In this document: positions 36,455 through 48,668 of the stretch, piece after piece | Position numbering within the stretch: the first letter of the stretch is position 1 | Layout: each line of letters starts with the position of its first letter | Source: Sclerurus mexicanus | Lineage: Eukaryota > Chordata > Aves > Passeriformes > Furnariidae | DNA length: 64,000 nucleotides | Reading direction: 5' to 3' | NCBI GenBank assembly: GCA_013396755.1 | Contig: VWZF01007075.1 | Coordinates: 646,166-710,165 of the forward strand | The notes under the pieces: generated by a model | What the model saw: the letters and a program-made list of their open reading frames with translations, nothing else | Told to the model about the DNA's origin: nothing | The model's database searches: none | Program-made: the position numbers and the translations under genes

Positions 36455-36716
36455 CAGGGACAACACCCAGGGAATGGCTGGAGTTGTGTCAGGGCAGGCT
36501 TAGGCAAAAGGTTCCTCCCCCAGAGGCTGGTGGGCACTGAACAGGCTCCCCAGGGCAGTGGGCACAGCCCCAAGGCTGCCAGAGCTCCAGGAGGGTTTGG
36601 ATGATGCTCTGGGGCACAGGGGGTGACTCTTGGGGATGGGCCTGTGCAGGGCTGAGGGTTGGACTGGATGGTCCTTGTGGGTCCTTCCAACTCAGCACAT
36701 TCTGGGATTCTGTGTC
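36455..36716 (+). mobile_element. CR1 LINE 3' UTR (GGACC-type subfamily)
   Basis: GGGAATGGCTGGAGTTGTG, GGCTTAGGCAAAAGGTTCC, GGGCACTGAACAGGCTCCCC and CTCAGCACATTCTGGGATTC are in standard order. A short internal deletion has removed the GTTGGATCTCAG segment. It forms an inverted pair with the 33535 copy, 2.7 kb away. Confidence 0.93.
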
Positions 36717-36984
36717 TAGTTCTAGCATCCCCTGCCCTTGTGTATGTGACCTGACCTTCAGCATCAGGACAAGTGAGGACATTGGACTGGAGCCCCACCA
36801 AGGAAGATTTCCAAGCACAGAGAACCCAAATTTCATGAGTAAACCTGACCACTGTCCACCTCCACATTCTGGAGCAAATCACATTTCTGGGATTATATGA
36901 GGGAACACTGGGACTCTCTTCACCACCAGATCATCAGTCCAGTCACATATTTGATCCATTCTGGATCACACCAGCATTGGAATG

Positions 36985-37157
36985 CATTTCAAGCGCTGGA
37001 AGGGTCTGCCCAGGGAGGTTTGGAGTGTCCAGCCCTGGAGGTGCCCAGGGCAGGACTGGCCGTGGCACTCAGTGCTCTGGGCTGGGAGACAAGGCACAGG
37101 GGGGGCTCCATGGGCTGGGAGGGCTTTTTCAGACCAAATGATCCTATGATTCCATGC
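36985..37157 (+). mobile_element. CR1-related 3' end
   Basis: GGTCTGCCCAGGGAGGTTTGG, GGAGGTGCCCAGGGCAGGAC, GGCTCCATGGGCTGGGAGGG and AAATGATCCTATGATTCCATG match a CR1 terminus on the + strand. It is the same type as the inverted copy at 41002. Confidence 0.85.
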
Positions 37158-37659
37158 CCATCCACCTGTTTGTCTCCTAGGAAAAAAATTCCAGTCTGAC
37201 CTCTAAGCCAGGAGCAGCAGGTGGGAATTGCTCTGCTGTTCCTGCAAATCCCTCATTGGCGAGCCCTCTCCCAGTTTCCTCTCCTCTGTACTCTCAGTGA
37301 ATAACCTTACCCTGTGCGTGCACTTAAAATATTTATTCTGGACAAAGCTTCCAACTGCCTGGATTCCCCAGGCAGGCTAAAAGAGTGTCTCACCTCTTTG
37401 AGGCATCTGGTTGGAAGGCAAGAACTAGAAATACTATTTCTTTTTAGAAAATGGTAATTAATTTAATTTCAATTGCATAGTAAAATGTAGCAGAGTTTTT
37501 CAAGGATCTATAAATAAAGATAAAGCATTCCATATACACCTATTAATTTGTAACATATTAATGATAATGCTCAGTGATTTCCAAATTCCTCTCTCATCAT
37601 TTCCCAGAGGTGATAAATGACAATGTCTTGAAGAAATAACTATTTAAGACAAGCAGCTT
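37158..37659. other. Unique AT-rich block, possible conserved element
   Basis: The part at about 37430-37640 is AT-rich without repeat similarity and dense in ATTAAT/TTAATTT words. No coding potential. Confidence 0.4.
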
Positions 37660-37742
37660 GGGCTAGTGAAAGGTGACCCCGGCTGGAACCAGATGAGCTT
37701 TGAGGTCCCTTCCAACACAAACCACACTGTGATAATTCTCTG
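37660..37742 (+). mobile_element. CR1 LINE 3' terminal fragment
   Basis: GGGCTAGTGAAAGGTGACCC, GAGGTCCCTTCCAACAC and CACACTGTGATAATTCT are the last ~80 bp of a CR1 3' UTR. Confidence 0.85.
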
Positions 37743-39106
37743 ACAAATTGGACAAATCCAGATCACACATTTAAAGGTAAATAATCTGATATTCTTCAAA
37801 TGTCCCATCGGATTTTGAAAAACCTCTGTGATCAGACTTTTTTGGTGGTGATTTTTTTTCCATTCTGAATGGCATTTATTTTAAAATTTCATTTCCACTC
37901 ATGCTACCAGAGAAATAAATTTCTTCAAAAACCGAAAGCAAAATGGAAATGTTGCAAGATCTGTCTCATATTTCTGTTATCACTTACAGTGAATATTTTT
38001 AAATGTCTTTTTTCTTCTGTTTTCAGAAAGGAAAAAAACAATAAAATATCAGCATTTCCAATCTAAATTTCCGTCCTAACTTCCCTTTCCTGTCTCACGT
38101 GCCCGTAAAGAAGCCAAAATTGCTAGAAATGAGCTGTGAGAGAGAGTCTGCAGCTGGAATATGTTCCAGCTTGGAACAGCAACAGGAGCCAACAATGTAC
38201 ATCAATACAGCAGCAATGGAAGTTCTGCTCTAATTAAGATGCCATAATATAAACTCTGGTTTGATATCGTCTATAAAATTCATCCAGGAAGTGGACTTGG
38301 CATCCCTATGGGACCAGTCTGCTGCTGTTTGTTTACTTTTTATTGATTTATCCAAAAAGTCATAGAAGTGTCCTTATCCTGCAATCCTGGGTCTTTATAA
38401 TTGAAGGAGGCACTTCTGGTCTAAGGCCCCATTTGGAAGCAATTACATGTTGTTTTAAAAAATATGTCTTGAGGGATTGATTTTTCGTGTCTCCCATGAG
38501 TGTGAAATATGTTTCAATAAAGAGAAGCAGAATGGCCAGTTCTGAGACTTCCCAGTTAAAAGGTTTTCTCTGCTTTTAAGAAATAGCAGGTTGGCATTGC
38601 CAGGTACAGGGCGCGTGGCACCCTGCAGTCTGAAAACTCAGGATCTCAACAAGTAAAATAAATGGGATTGAATCCATTGTTTCATCCCGGGGAAACACAG
38701 CTTTATTTCCTGCTGCTTTTCAATATTCCATCTTCTCACTTTCTCTGCTGCCTGAGCAACCCAGCTTTATTAACAAATAAAAGTTTCTAGTCCTGATGGG
38801 TGGAGACAGGAGAAAATATGCACAAGTTCAGCATATTTACACAGAAAACCTCAAATCCTTTAAAATTTCATGAGTTTTGGAGAACAACTTTTTGATCCTA
38901 GCACTGGGACAAGCAATAGCAGGAAGAGGCAATAATTTCATTTTGCTCCTTCATTTCTCTTGCTCTGGCTTTGCCCCTACACCAGCCTCAAACTGAAAAT
39001 CCAGAATCAAGTTTGTCATTGCACATGCAAGGAGAGGAGGGACAGAAGAGACTTTTCCTGGCCCACCTCATTGGGCAACTGAACCTTTGCCCGCCCAGGG
39101 TGATGT
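37743..39106. other. Unique non-coding DNA, AT-rich
   Basis: No gene or repeat recognised. There is a short imperfect nest of palindromes at 38152-38180 (AGCTGGAA...TTCCAGCT), within chance expectation. Confidence 0.5.
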
Positions 39107-39312
39107 CACAGATTCCCAGAATGGTTTGGGTTGGAAAGGATCTTAAGGATCATCCAGTTCCACCCCCTGCCATGGGCTTGCCCAGGTTGCCCCAAGCCCT
39201 GTCCAACCTGGCCTTGGACACTTCCAGGGATCCAGGGGCAGCCATAGCTTCTCTGGGCAACCTGTGCCAGGACCTGCCCACCCTCACAGGGAACAATTCC
39301 TTCCTAATACCT
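39107..39312 (-). mobile_element. CR1 LINE 3' UTR
   Basis: CACAGATTCCCAGAATGGTTTG, GGATCATCCAGTTCCACCCC, GTCCAACCTGGCCTTGGAC and CCTGCCCACCCTCACAGGG are in reverse-complement order, about 205 bp. Confidence 0.93.
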
Positions 39313-41001
39313 GATGTCCAGTCAATGCAATTCCATCTGCTATTGGGGCAGGTCATTCCACTGTGACCCTTCATCCCCAACCACAGGAGGACAGGTTGTC
39401 ATTAATTTTTTCCAGCCCAAAGTGATGTGGATGAAATATGGGAGAGTGAAAACACACTGGTCAGAATATCCTTTTCTTCCACAGCCTTTGGGATGTTCCT
39501 TCTCTCTGTGAGCCCTCTGGGGGCAACATGTCTGTAGGTGGACATTTCAGGCTCCTCTCAGCCCACCAAAGTCTGCACATGTGAGGACACATGGTTTGTG
39601 CCCACGGTACAGCAACTCTGTATAATCCACACACATTACTCTCAATGTGCCTGCTGCCTCTTCTAGGCGCAGAAACTGCTCCCAGTATGGTTCCTTTGCC
39701 CTGGGAAATCTTGTTTCTGCCAGTCCTGTCTCAGGGCCCTGTTGCCTTTGCAGGGCACCAGCACCTTGTGTTATAAAGGCAATAAATAATATGAGAATCT
39801 GCAATTCATGGGACTATTCAGCTTCAGGCTGTTCCATGTGGGACATAGAGACAGAGAAGTGTGTGCCAGCGTGCCAGTCCTGGGACAAAACTCACGCCCA
39901 AGGATTTCTCAGCACAGGGAAATGGTATTTTCTTGACAGAAATTTCTGCCCTACCATCCCGGAGCTCTGGGACTTGCTCCTTTCTCCAGGAAGCTTTGGC
40001 TTTGTTTCATGGGGCACACTGAGAGCTCCCTCGAGTCCATCTCATGGCTCTGTTTGTTCCAGGCAAGATGCAAGAGGGGGTTCAGGCACAGATGTCCCTC
40101 ACCATCTAGGACAGTCTTTGTGAGGGGTTCAGGTCCCTTGGATTCTCTTTCTCCCAGTCCTGTTTTGTGCCCCCTTGGCAGGGGCACACCCTGATATGTC
40201 TCCAAAGCTTCAATAGAAAAAGTACAGGGTAAGACACTGGGTTTTCCATGCACTCCCCTCCCTGCAGAGCTACTGTCCCCTCTGTCATCATCCCCAGCTG
40301 ATCCCTCTCCCCTGCTGACCCATCCAGGGCATTTTTGTGCCATTTTTGTCAAACTGGTGGATTGGAGTCTCAATTAATGCCCACCTTAAGAGACTGACCT
40401 CATCCTCAAAGAGAACATTCTTCCAACCACTGTCATCTTCTGCCTTTTTAGTGGAATCTCCACAGTTTTACCTCACACGGCAGAGTTTACGCCTCCCTTA
40501 CTTCAGGTTGACTCAAAGGATTCTTTTCAATGTCAATTTACAGTCTTTCCCTTCCCCTCACTAACGATGCCCTTTACCTTGCAGTTTTCCTGCCCTGTCC
40601 CAGTGCTCCTCGCACCACAGATGCTGCTTGCTGCCAGGAGAGAGCAAATTAGAGCTTGTCCTGTCTCATATGTCAGTGATAACTGTCAGGGGAACCCTTG
40701 ATCCCAGCACACAGAGGGCCATCTGTTTGGCTCCCAAGCCAGAAGAGCAGCAAAATGCTGCTGAGAGATGCAATGTTTAACTGGAAGCACTAAATTACTT
40801 CAGTTTTGTGCCTAGGCACCCCAAAAGAATCCTTTGTGCTTGGGCTGCGTGTGCTCACAGTGACTCCTGTATTAAAGCACTGGCAGGGGGACTGAAGATC
40901 AACATCCAGAAAGGAGCAAACCTGTTAAGCACAGTCTGGGACAGCAGGGGCACTTGGGGTCTTCCTGAGCAAGGGGAAGAGGCTCTTCATAAAGTTATAG
41001 A
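39313..41001. other. Unique non-coding DNA
   Basis: Frames up to 158 residues (39647-40123, +) overlap frames of 140 residues on the other strand. None shows a domain or plausible exon borders. No mobile element recognised. Confidence 0.45.
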
Positions 41002-41140
41002 ACAGAAGCAGAATCCTTGAGGTTGGAAAAGCCTTCTCAGTCCATGGAGCTCACCCTGTGCCCGATGCCCACCTTGTCCCCAGCCCAGAGCACTGAGTGC
41101 CACAGCCAGTCCTGCCTCGGACAGCTCCAGAGCTGGGGTA
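41002..41140 (-). mobile_element. CR1-related 3' end
   Basis: AGCAGAATCCTTGAGGTTGG, TGTCCCCAGCCCAGAGCACTG and CTCCAGAGCTGGGG match the 16211 copy's 3' end and the inverse of 36985. About 140 bp. Confidence 0.82.
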
Positions 41141-43399
41141 CACCTCAAATGAGTAGGAAAAAAAACATAGGGATGAAATTCTTTGCCAACGAGGCAAGTT
41201 CAGGCTGACTAACTCCATCCTCACTGCGAATTTATTCAGTTTATTCTGTATGTGATTTTAAAAAAAAGATGTGGGGAGGTGGTCTTCAGTTCAGAGGAAA
41301 AGGAGCTTTTTCCTGTGACACTCAGAATTATGTGGCTTGATTTCTAACATTTGCCTGGTTTGGTTGTTTTGGTGTAAAGAAAATAAAAATCTCTTCAGCA
41401 AAGACAAGGTTTGTCTGTCAATAGTTTTCCTTTGCATTCCAGTGAAATGGCACAGCTGGATTTCTTACCCCTGGGAACTGCAGGGACCATGAGACTGCGT
41501 CTGACAGTCAGTCCTGGTCCTGCTGCCCTTTTCAGGCTCTGCTAAGCCAGCCCTGCAGCTTATAGAGTTTCTGTCCTTTCTGTACTTGTATGGTAGGTGA
41601 CGAGGCTCAGGCTCAACTCAGGGCTTATTTTCTAGCATCCTCTGACTGTAAAACATTCTTTCCAAGTCCCTTGGGCAGTAACCTGAGGCCACTCTCTATT
41701 CTTCTTGGTTTTATCCCAAATTGACTTTCTAACAAGCACCCAGGAAGTCTTTCAACACTATTATACCTCAGATTTGCCTAACCAGTAAATCTAGAAATTA
41801 CTTTTTTTAGATCATTCAAACTAAAAGACAAGGCCAGAGGTAAAAGCTGGAAACACTGCCTTCTAAAAACTGAGACTAAATTCACACTAGATGTAGTGAA
41901 CCTCTCAGTCACACCCAAGGCAGAGGCAGAGGGAGCAGAGGGCAGGGCAGGATGGGTCCAGAGGATTTCCAGTGCTTTTCTTCACTTCCCCTCTCTGTGG
42001 GGTTTGTGGGTGGAAATGGTGCATGTGCCTGTGAGGGAAGGAGTTCTGCTCCCCCAAAACCAACTGCAGGCACCAGCCCTGTCTTTAAAGACAGCATGGA
42101 AAAGTTTTGGGATGTTCCCACTGAGATGTGCAGTTTGTTACACAGCTGTGACCACACAGAGAATCCATAAATCTAACATATGTACCTTGTGGAGAAGGAC
42201 ACACTTGCCCTTTTTGTGCAAATGATACAATTTACCAAGGATTTGTTTGAATTCTGCTGGGCTGGAGTTATTTCCCTCCTGAGGTGGGACCTCCATGAGT
42301 AATGGAAGTGGATGTACAGTCACCCAGCAGGACAAGGACAGGCAGGGTGGCATTGCACGAACATTTGCAATGGTGAGAGCTCCATGTTTTCTGTTCTCTT
42401 TCTTAAATGAATTGAATGGATAAAATTGTTGTGCAGAAATGACCAGAAAGTCTTGAAAGAGAAACACCAAGCCTGGATTTCTGACTGCAGCCTCCACCTC
42501 CAGTGGCTCTGCCCCCAGCCCTGCTGTCCCCTGGACTTTGGGCAGTCTCTGCACATCAGCTAAAAGCTTTCCTGTGGTTTTATGCTGCTGGTGCATCTGA
42601 AGGCACCAGAGTTCCTCAAGACTTCCTTGTGTCTTGTTGTACATGTCTAACAAAAGGAGTCAGTGTTCTCCTAAGGGTCCAGGGGGGCACAAATCCATGG
42701 AGTGGGTGGCAGCTGCTGGACCTGCAGCAGTTCAGAGCAGGACCTGCCTCCTCTGCTGTGCCAGTACAAGGACCTTTGGCTTCTTCCTGCAGTATGGAGA
42801 GCAGATGTTCCCTGCGGGACACAGCTGGGTTTGCCTGCACCTCTGGGGGCTGGAGGGTAGCAAAACTAAATGGCACCCCTGGTTTTCTCGCACACAGACC
42901 AGGGAGGGCACACCAGCCCTCAGCAGGGAGCAAGGCGCAGCCCTCAGAAGATGTCAGCAGCCCCCAGGAGTGTAACATTCTCAGGAGAACAGGACCTGTC
43001 CTCGCTGCAGCATAGCCTCTCTTCTCACCCAGTCCATGAGACCACAGGAAAACAAAGATTCCCAAAGCCTCTCTCGGTGTTTAGGCCTAAGAACAGGGGA
43101 TAAGCACAGCAGAAATGACACAGATCCAAGTGAAACAGAGAGCTGGGATAAGGACTATCCAGGCCTGCTGGCACAGGGGCTGGAGACAGAGTGAGCAGCA
43201 GCAGAGGAGCTCTGAGCACACATAGCCATGCACAGCTCTGTGCCTGCAGGTGCCTGTGCCAGAGACAAGAAGGTGCTTTCTATTCACTTTGACCCCTGCA
43301 GTGAAAATATGGGTCTTGGAATGGCTCAGAAATGGGGAGAGCAGGGTGGATCTCATCCTTGCTGGGTCATGTTACGCTCCTGACTGAAATGAGATCTAG
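41141..43399. other. Unique non-coding DNA
   Basis: GC rises from about 41890. Overlapping frames of 110-171 residues occur on both strands between 41896 and 43356, which fits stop-poor GC-rich DNA rather than a gene. No repeat is evident. Confidence 0.45.
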
Positions 43400-43845
43400 G
43401 ACAAGGCTTGTCATGAAGGCCACCAAGATGGGCACAGGGCTGGAGCAGCTCTGCTATGAGGAAAGGCTGGGAGAGCTGGGATTATTCAGCCTGGAGAAGG
43501 GAAGCTTTGGGGTGACCTGACTGGCCTTCCAGGCCTTAAAGAGCTACAAGAAAGATATAGAGAGACAATTTCCAAGGGCCTAGAGTGACAGGACTAGTGG
43601 CAATGGCTGCACACTGCCAGAGGGCAGGGTGAGATGGGATACTGGGAAGAAATCCTTCCCTGTGAGGGTGGGCAGGCCCTGGCACAGGTTGCCCAGAGAA
43701 GCTGTGGCTGCCCCTGGATCCCTGGAAGTGTCCAAGGCCAGGTTGGATGGGGCTTGGAGCAACCTGGGCTAGTGGAAGGCATCCCTGCCCATGGCAGGGG
43801 GTGGATTGAGGTGCGCTTTAAGATCCCTCCCAACCCATACCTAAA
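43400..43845 (+). mobile_element. CR1 LINE, ORF2 C-terminus plus 3' UTR
   Basis: The 5' part, at about 43410-43520, encodes L-E-Q-L-C-Y-E-E-R-L-G-E-L-G-L-F-S-L-E-K, the conserved end of CR1 ORF2. The 3' UTR follows in order to about 43845, where the tail is cut short (CCAACCCATACCTAAAC) without an ATTCTGTG unit. About 445 bp, not functional. Confidence 0.93.
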
Positions 43846-44394
43846 CATTAACAGCAGGAATTTTCTCCCCCTGCAATCTCAGCTCAGACACTAAAACCTG
43901 GTTTCCAGAAAGTAACTATCCAAGAACTGTAATGAGAGAACCCAGTGCACTCAGAACCCCCACACAACCCCCTTTTCCAGAGCCATGTCCTCTGGCAGGA
44001 ATCCTTCCCACTCCAGTGTGTCTTCCCAAGACCAAACTTTGACTCACTCTGCATTAAGAAGAGCTGGAAGGCTCAGGTGAAAGCTCTGGTGATGCCGCTG
44101 TCACTGTGATCCCTCGTCAGCACTCAGATCCACATCCCACAGGATTGACAGCATGAATTCCCCAGTTCAGCAGACTCTGGACTTGCCTCTCACTGAAGTA
44201 ACGAAGCAAAGACTCCTCCAAAAGACACTCTACAAGCTGATTGCCTTCCTAATGTCACACTGTGAAGCTCAGGTCACTGTTTATGCCTGGGATTCTTGCT
44301 CCGTACGATCATATTTATTGTTGTCTAATGAAATGCACGATACAGTTAAATGAATGTGAATGGAAGCACCAGTGCTGGAGACAGGAAAGCAGGA

Positions 44395-44520
44395 GGGATA
44401 TATAATTAATGTGAGCATTGGAAAAAAGCTGTGTGATATCATTCCATCAATTATCAGCCTCTAATAATTCTGTCAGCAAGTAAATGAAAGTGTTTTATCA
44501 ATTAGTGTCAATCGTTTCCC
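44395..44520. other. AT-rich block, possible conserved non-coding element
   Basis: Repeat-free, dense in ATTAAT, CAATTA and TAATAATT words, between two CR1 copies. It has no coding potential. The call rests only on its composition and its contrast with the flanks. Confidence 0.3.
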
Positions 44521-44639
44521 TAGAAAGAGCACCAAGTGCTGCTGAAACCCAAATCACAACTGCGGAGACAGAGGAGCGAAACACAGAATGAATTTGGAGA
44601 CAAGGACCCCTATGCAGGGACAGTCACTAAGCCAGGCTC

Positions 44640-45222
44640 CACCTCCGACTGCATCGACAGAAGCACTGCCAGAAGGTCAGGGAGGGGCTCCTGCCCCTCT
44701 GCCCAGCCCTGGCAGGCACATCTGCAGGGCTGTGTCCAGCTCTGGCCCCTCCTCACAGCAGGGCCAGGGAGCTCCTGCAGTGGGGTCAGCACAGGCTGCA
44801 GAGATGCCCAAGAGACTGCAGCACCTCTGGGAGCAGCAAAGGCTGAGGGAGCTGGGGCTGTTCAGCCTCCAGAGGACACACTGAGAGGGGACCTCCCCAT
44901 GTGTGGCAGTGCCTGCAGGGAGGGGGCAGAGCATGGACCAGGCTCTGCTTGGGGGCCCAGCCATGGCACAAGAGGAATGGGCAGGAACTGATGCCCAGCA
45001 AATGCCACCTAGACAGGAGGAAGAACTTTGCTGGGCAGTGACCCAGCCCTGAGCAGAGACCAGATAGGGTGTGGAGTCTCCTCACTGGGGATATTCCAGA
45101 GCCCTCTGGGCACAACCCTGTGCCATGTGCTCTGGGATGGCCCTGCTGGAGCAGGAGGTGGGACTAGATGCTCCACTGTGGCCCCTTCTAGCCTGACCCA
45201 TTCTGGCATTCTGTGAAGGCAG
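44640..45222 (+). mobile_element. CR1 LINE, long ORF2 end plus 3' UTR
   Basis: It opens in the ORF2 region (GAAGGTCAGGGAGGGGCTCC, GTGTCCAGCTCTGGCCCC, AAGGCTGAGGGAGCTGGGGC) and continues through GGAGGAAGAACTTTGCTGGG and GTGGAGTCTCCTCACTGGG. It ends cleanly at CATTCTGGCATTCTGTGAA. It is the complete-tailed sister of the 12407 copy. Confidence 0.92.
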
Positions 45223-46734
45223 TGAAAATTTTTGCAGCACAATGTCTAGAAACAAAAAGTTTTAGGGGAATAATCCAGTGATTTGGGTTCAGCAGTCCAA
45301 GTTTCCTTTCCACACTGGCAGAGGTCTCCAGGTCTGGTCTGGACAATCCAGGTCCGTCAGGCTCCACTCCCTAGCTGGATGCAGCTATTCTGTGGGAAGT
45401 GGCACTTACCTGGCAGGGTCAGTGTGGCCACAGCTCACAAGGCAAGAGGAACATGCAAGGGCAGAGGTACTGACTGGGAGCAGCATTTGGGAATCCATAA
45501 TTCCATATCCAATGGACTTTTCCAGCTGCAGCTGCTCTTCTCCAGAACAGCCTGAGGTCCTGGAGGGATGTTTGAAGCTGCTGCTGTGGCTGCTGCCCCT
45601 GCAGAGGCTGTGAGGCCTCTGTGGAGATGCTTGTGAGCACTCAGCAAGATTCTGCCTCTTCACAGGGATTTTCCCTCCTCATCTCAGGATGGGAGGCTGA
45701 TATTTGACTACATTATCTCCTAACTTAAAGTTCAGGCCATCTGGCATCCCAGTGTGCAAACAATCTTGTAAATTAAAGGGGAAAATATGGCCCTGATTCC
45801 CTTATGGCTGCAGACACACAGGTTGTTACACAGCTGGGGATGTGCAGAGTGCACTTGGAGAGAAGCAAAGTTGGTTCCCAACATCCCACCCCCCAGAGGT
45901 GAGGCAGCACTTCAGGAAAAAAGGTAAAAAAACACAGCTGAACTTCCTTCCTGCTCTGTTTTCCTTCACTGAGTTATTCATGTAGTGCTGATCCTCCCTG
46001 AGCTGGTGGCTCTGTTGAGCTTTTGTAGACCTGGCCTAAGGGTGTTAAGCCAGCCTTTGGATAGAACCTCCAGCAGGTTCTCTCTTCACCTTAGCCCAGG
46101 ATCTAATTTTCCTCTGTGCTGCACCCACAAAACTTTTCCCACTTCATTTTCTTTAATCTGGAAAACTTTCTTCCCAAGCTTTTAAATTGCCACCCTCGTC
46201 ACTCCTTTCTTCGAAAGCCTCCCTTGTATATTTGGGGCCATGCTGCATTTTTCACAAGCCTCCTATTTTATTTAAGACCATTAGCAGTTTCCAAAGTTAT
46301 ATAAAGATGAAAGATCCTCCCATGTTTTAATGAACCTCAAAATGAGCTTCAGAACAATTTGATTAGAAAGCTCTCAAAACGTCAAGCGCTCCCCCGGGAC
46401 TGAGCCATAATGAAGGTAATAATTAGCAAGAACAAATTTTAAAATTACCTATTCCATAAATATATGTTTTAGTCCTGGTACTTGGAGGCAGAGCAAGTGG
46501 GTTAAGGTCTGGAGAAGTAGAACAAGGCTAGGAACATGCAAAGACACATGGAAGTCTTGATTCCCCTTGAAGAAAAAAATGAGGTGGTAGAACAGAAGAG
46601 AACAGCTTTGTGCCTGGAATGGAACCACAGGTGGGACTGGCAGGAGCAGAACATCCAACCCTGACCAGTGCTGAGGGTTCAAAAAGGGCCTGTGACTTGG
46701 CATCCCCCTGATAAAATTGATAAACATGAGGTTT
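45223..46734. other. Unique non-coding DNA
   Basis: No gene recognised. The part at 46260-46460 is AT-rich, repeat-free and looks like a possible conserved non-coding element. Confidence 0.45.
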
Positions 46735-47113
46735 AACCAGGCCAATGCCCCTGGGCTGGGGAACCCCCAGGATCAATCCAGGCTGGGGATGAGCAGACGG
46801 AGCAGCTCTCAGAGAAGGAGTTGGGGGTGCTGGTGGGGGAGAGGCTGGACCTGCCCCAGCCCAGAACCCCCCGTGCCCTGGGTTGCCCATAGTTTGGGCA
46901 GCAGGACAGGGGGTGATTCTGCCCCTCTGCCCCCTCAGGTGAGACCCTCCCTGCAGAGCTGCTCCAGCCCTGGGGGCCAGCACAGCAAGGACATGGAGCT
47001 GCTCGAGAGGGGCCAGAGGAGGCACCAGGGTGGTCAGGAGGGAGGAAAGGCTGGGAGACCTGGGATTGTTCAGCCTGGACAAGAGAAACTTTGGGGTGAC
47101 CTGCACTGCCTGA
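46735..47113 (+). mobile_element. CR1 LINE ORF2 C-terminal region, 3'-truncated
   Basis: GGCTGGGGAACCCCCAGGATC, GCAGCTCTCAGAGAAGGAG and GCTGCTCGAGAGGGGCCAGAG correspond to the last ~120 codons of CR1 ORF2, including M-E-L-L-E-R-G-Q-R-R. The similarity stops at GGGGTGACCTGCACTGCC, before the 3' UTR. Loss of the 3' end is unusual because CR1 copies normally lose the 5' end, so a later deletion or rearrangement is likely. Frameshifts are present. Confidence 0.85.
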
Positions 47114-48295
47114 GGATTGTGCCATCAGTTACTAATATTTTTAACCAACTTTTCAAAGGTTTGCTGCCTTGCTGTCAAGCTGATGATGCTGGATCCCCTG
47201 TTGATGGCTCACATGCCTTTATTTGGAGTAGCCAGCCTGTATTTCCAGCCCTTTAGCAATTCCTGGGAGCCCCAGGCTGCAGTTATGTCCTGTCACACCG
47301 AGGCTGTTGTGACAGGAGTTTGTGGGTGCTGTGAGTGCCCAGCAGGCTGTACAGGAATCACTGCTAGCCTGGCTCCAGGAGCAAGTCTGTCTTCAGTGGG
47401 AGCTCAGCGGTGAACTGTTCCCAGACCTTCTTCTCCATGGAGCTCCAATGCATGTGGCAATTCCCAGCTGGATGGATCTGCTACATAGCCCCTAAATCAG
47501 GTGAGCTGGTCATTCTGGAAGGGTCCTGAGCACAGTTTTCAAGGGAAGGGTTTGCCTTTGGGGGCAAATACAAAATTGTCCCCCACCCCTTAGCCTTATT
47601 TCTACTTTTATACATTTCTGTCTGTCTTGGCAGTTTCTTCATACCTCCCACTCTTGCTGCTGCCAGGAGCCAGTAGGGCAACCTCCCTGGCCCTGTGTGC
47701 CCTGGTATAAAGCACAATGAGCAGAAATGTGCCCATTAATGATTTTCTCTGTTGCACAAAATGTCAGGATGAATGGTCTTTAGAAACACAGAAATTGGTC
47801 CCCCCCTGGGAGCAAGTGACCTTTGGGGCTTTGGAAAACCACCTGGAGAGAAGGGCAGGGATGGGACAAACAGCAGCCAGGAAAAATGGGAATTTCCTGC
47901 TAATTAAAGTGAAGTTTGAGCAGCCCTGCAACTGACTGAAAATACAAGTCTGGTTAGTGCTGTTGCAGCACTTCAAAAATTACCTTCTCAGAGCCTCCAG
48001 CCTTTGGCATCTGCCTCTTGTTGAAGTGACTGATTTCAACAGAGAAAGAACTGCTCTGGGGCCAAAGGGAATTTCTTACTTGCAGCACAGACTTTTGCTC
48101 TCAGCACCGAACTCTCCCTTTCATTCCCTGTTCTCTGTCCTGGCACCTGCACACTCATCACCCAGATTTGTGAGAAATGCAAAAGAGAACAGTTCAGCTC
48201 CAGTGCTCCCTCCCTGGGAGAGCTTCATAGAGTCCAAAAAGAGGCATTGTTTCAAAAATAGGATGATCTGGTTTTGACATAAAAAGGCCCCCAGC
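47114..48295. other. Unique non-coding DNA
   Basis: No gene or mobile element recognised. Confidence 0.5.
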
Positions 48296-48612
48296 TCCAT
48301 CTCGGGTTGTGCATAAAATTATCTTGGCTTTTTTCACTCTCTCTCCTTCTCATCAGGGAAAATCTCACCCCGGGCTATTTTGAAGCTCCAACATATTTCT
48401 TTTCATTCATATTTTTCAGGGTACTACAGAAACATTTGCACTTCTGAAGTCTCATGTCTGAAATGTGTAAACTACTTTCCACTGCAAGGGAAGCCTGGAT
48501 TTTTGAGGATCATTTCCATTTGTCCTGTTTTGAGGTGAAGGAGTAGGGAGGATGCCCAAGGCATTCCCAGAGCAGAGGAAAGAGCTCAGAAATCAGCAGT
48601 GTGTAGGAATGT

Positions 48613-48668
48613 CACAGAGTCACAGAATCATTAAGGTTGGAAAAGACTGCCAAGATCATCAAGTCTAG
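48613..48668 (-). mobile_element. CR1 LINE short 3'-end fragment
   Basis: CACAGAGTCACAGAATCATTAAGG and CCAAGATCATCAAGTCTAGG are the reverse complement of the last ~55 bp of a CR1 copy. It lies inside duplication copy 1. Confidence 0.8.

Noticed and set aside
36217..36882. 221-residue - open frame, the longest in the window
   Set aside because: Much of it is the reverse strand of the CR1 3' UTR at 36455-36716, which is stop-poor in this frame in several copies.
38152..38180. Nested short palindromes AGCTGGAA...TTCCAGCT and TTCCAGCTTGGAA
   Set aside because: Eight-base arms with a short loop are expected several times by chance in 64 kb.
46528..47106. 192-residue - open frame
   Set aside because: Antisense to a CR1 ORF2 fragment; proline/alanine-rich shadow of GC-rich LINE sequence.
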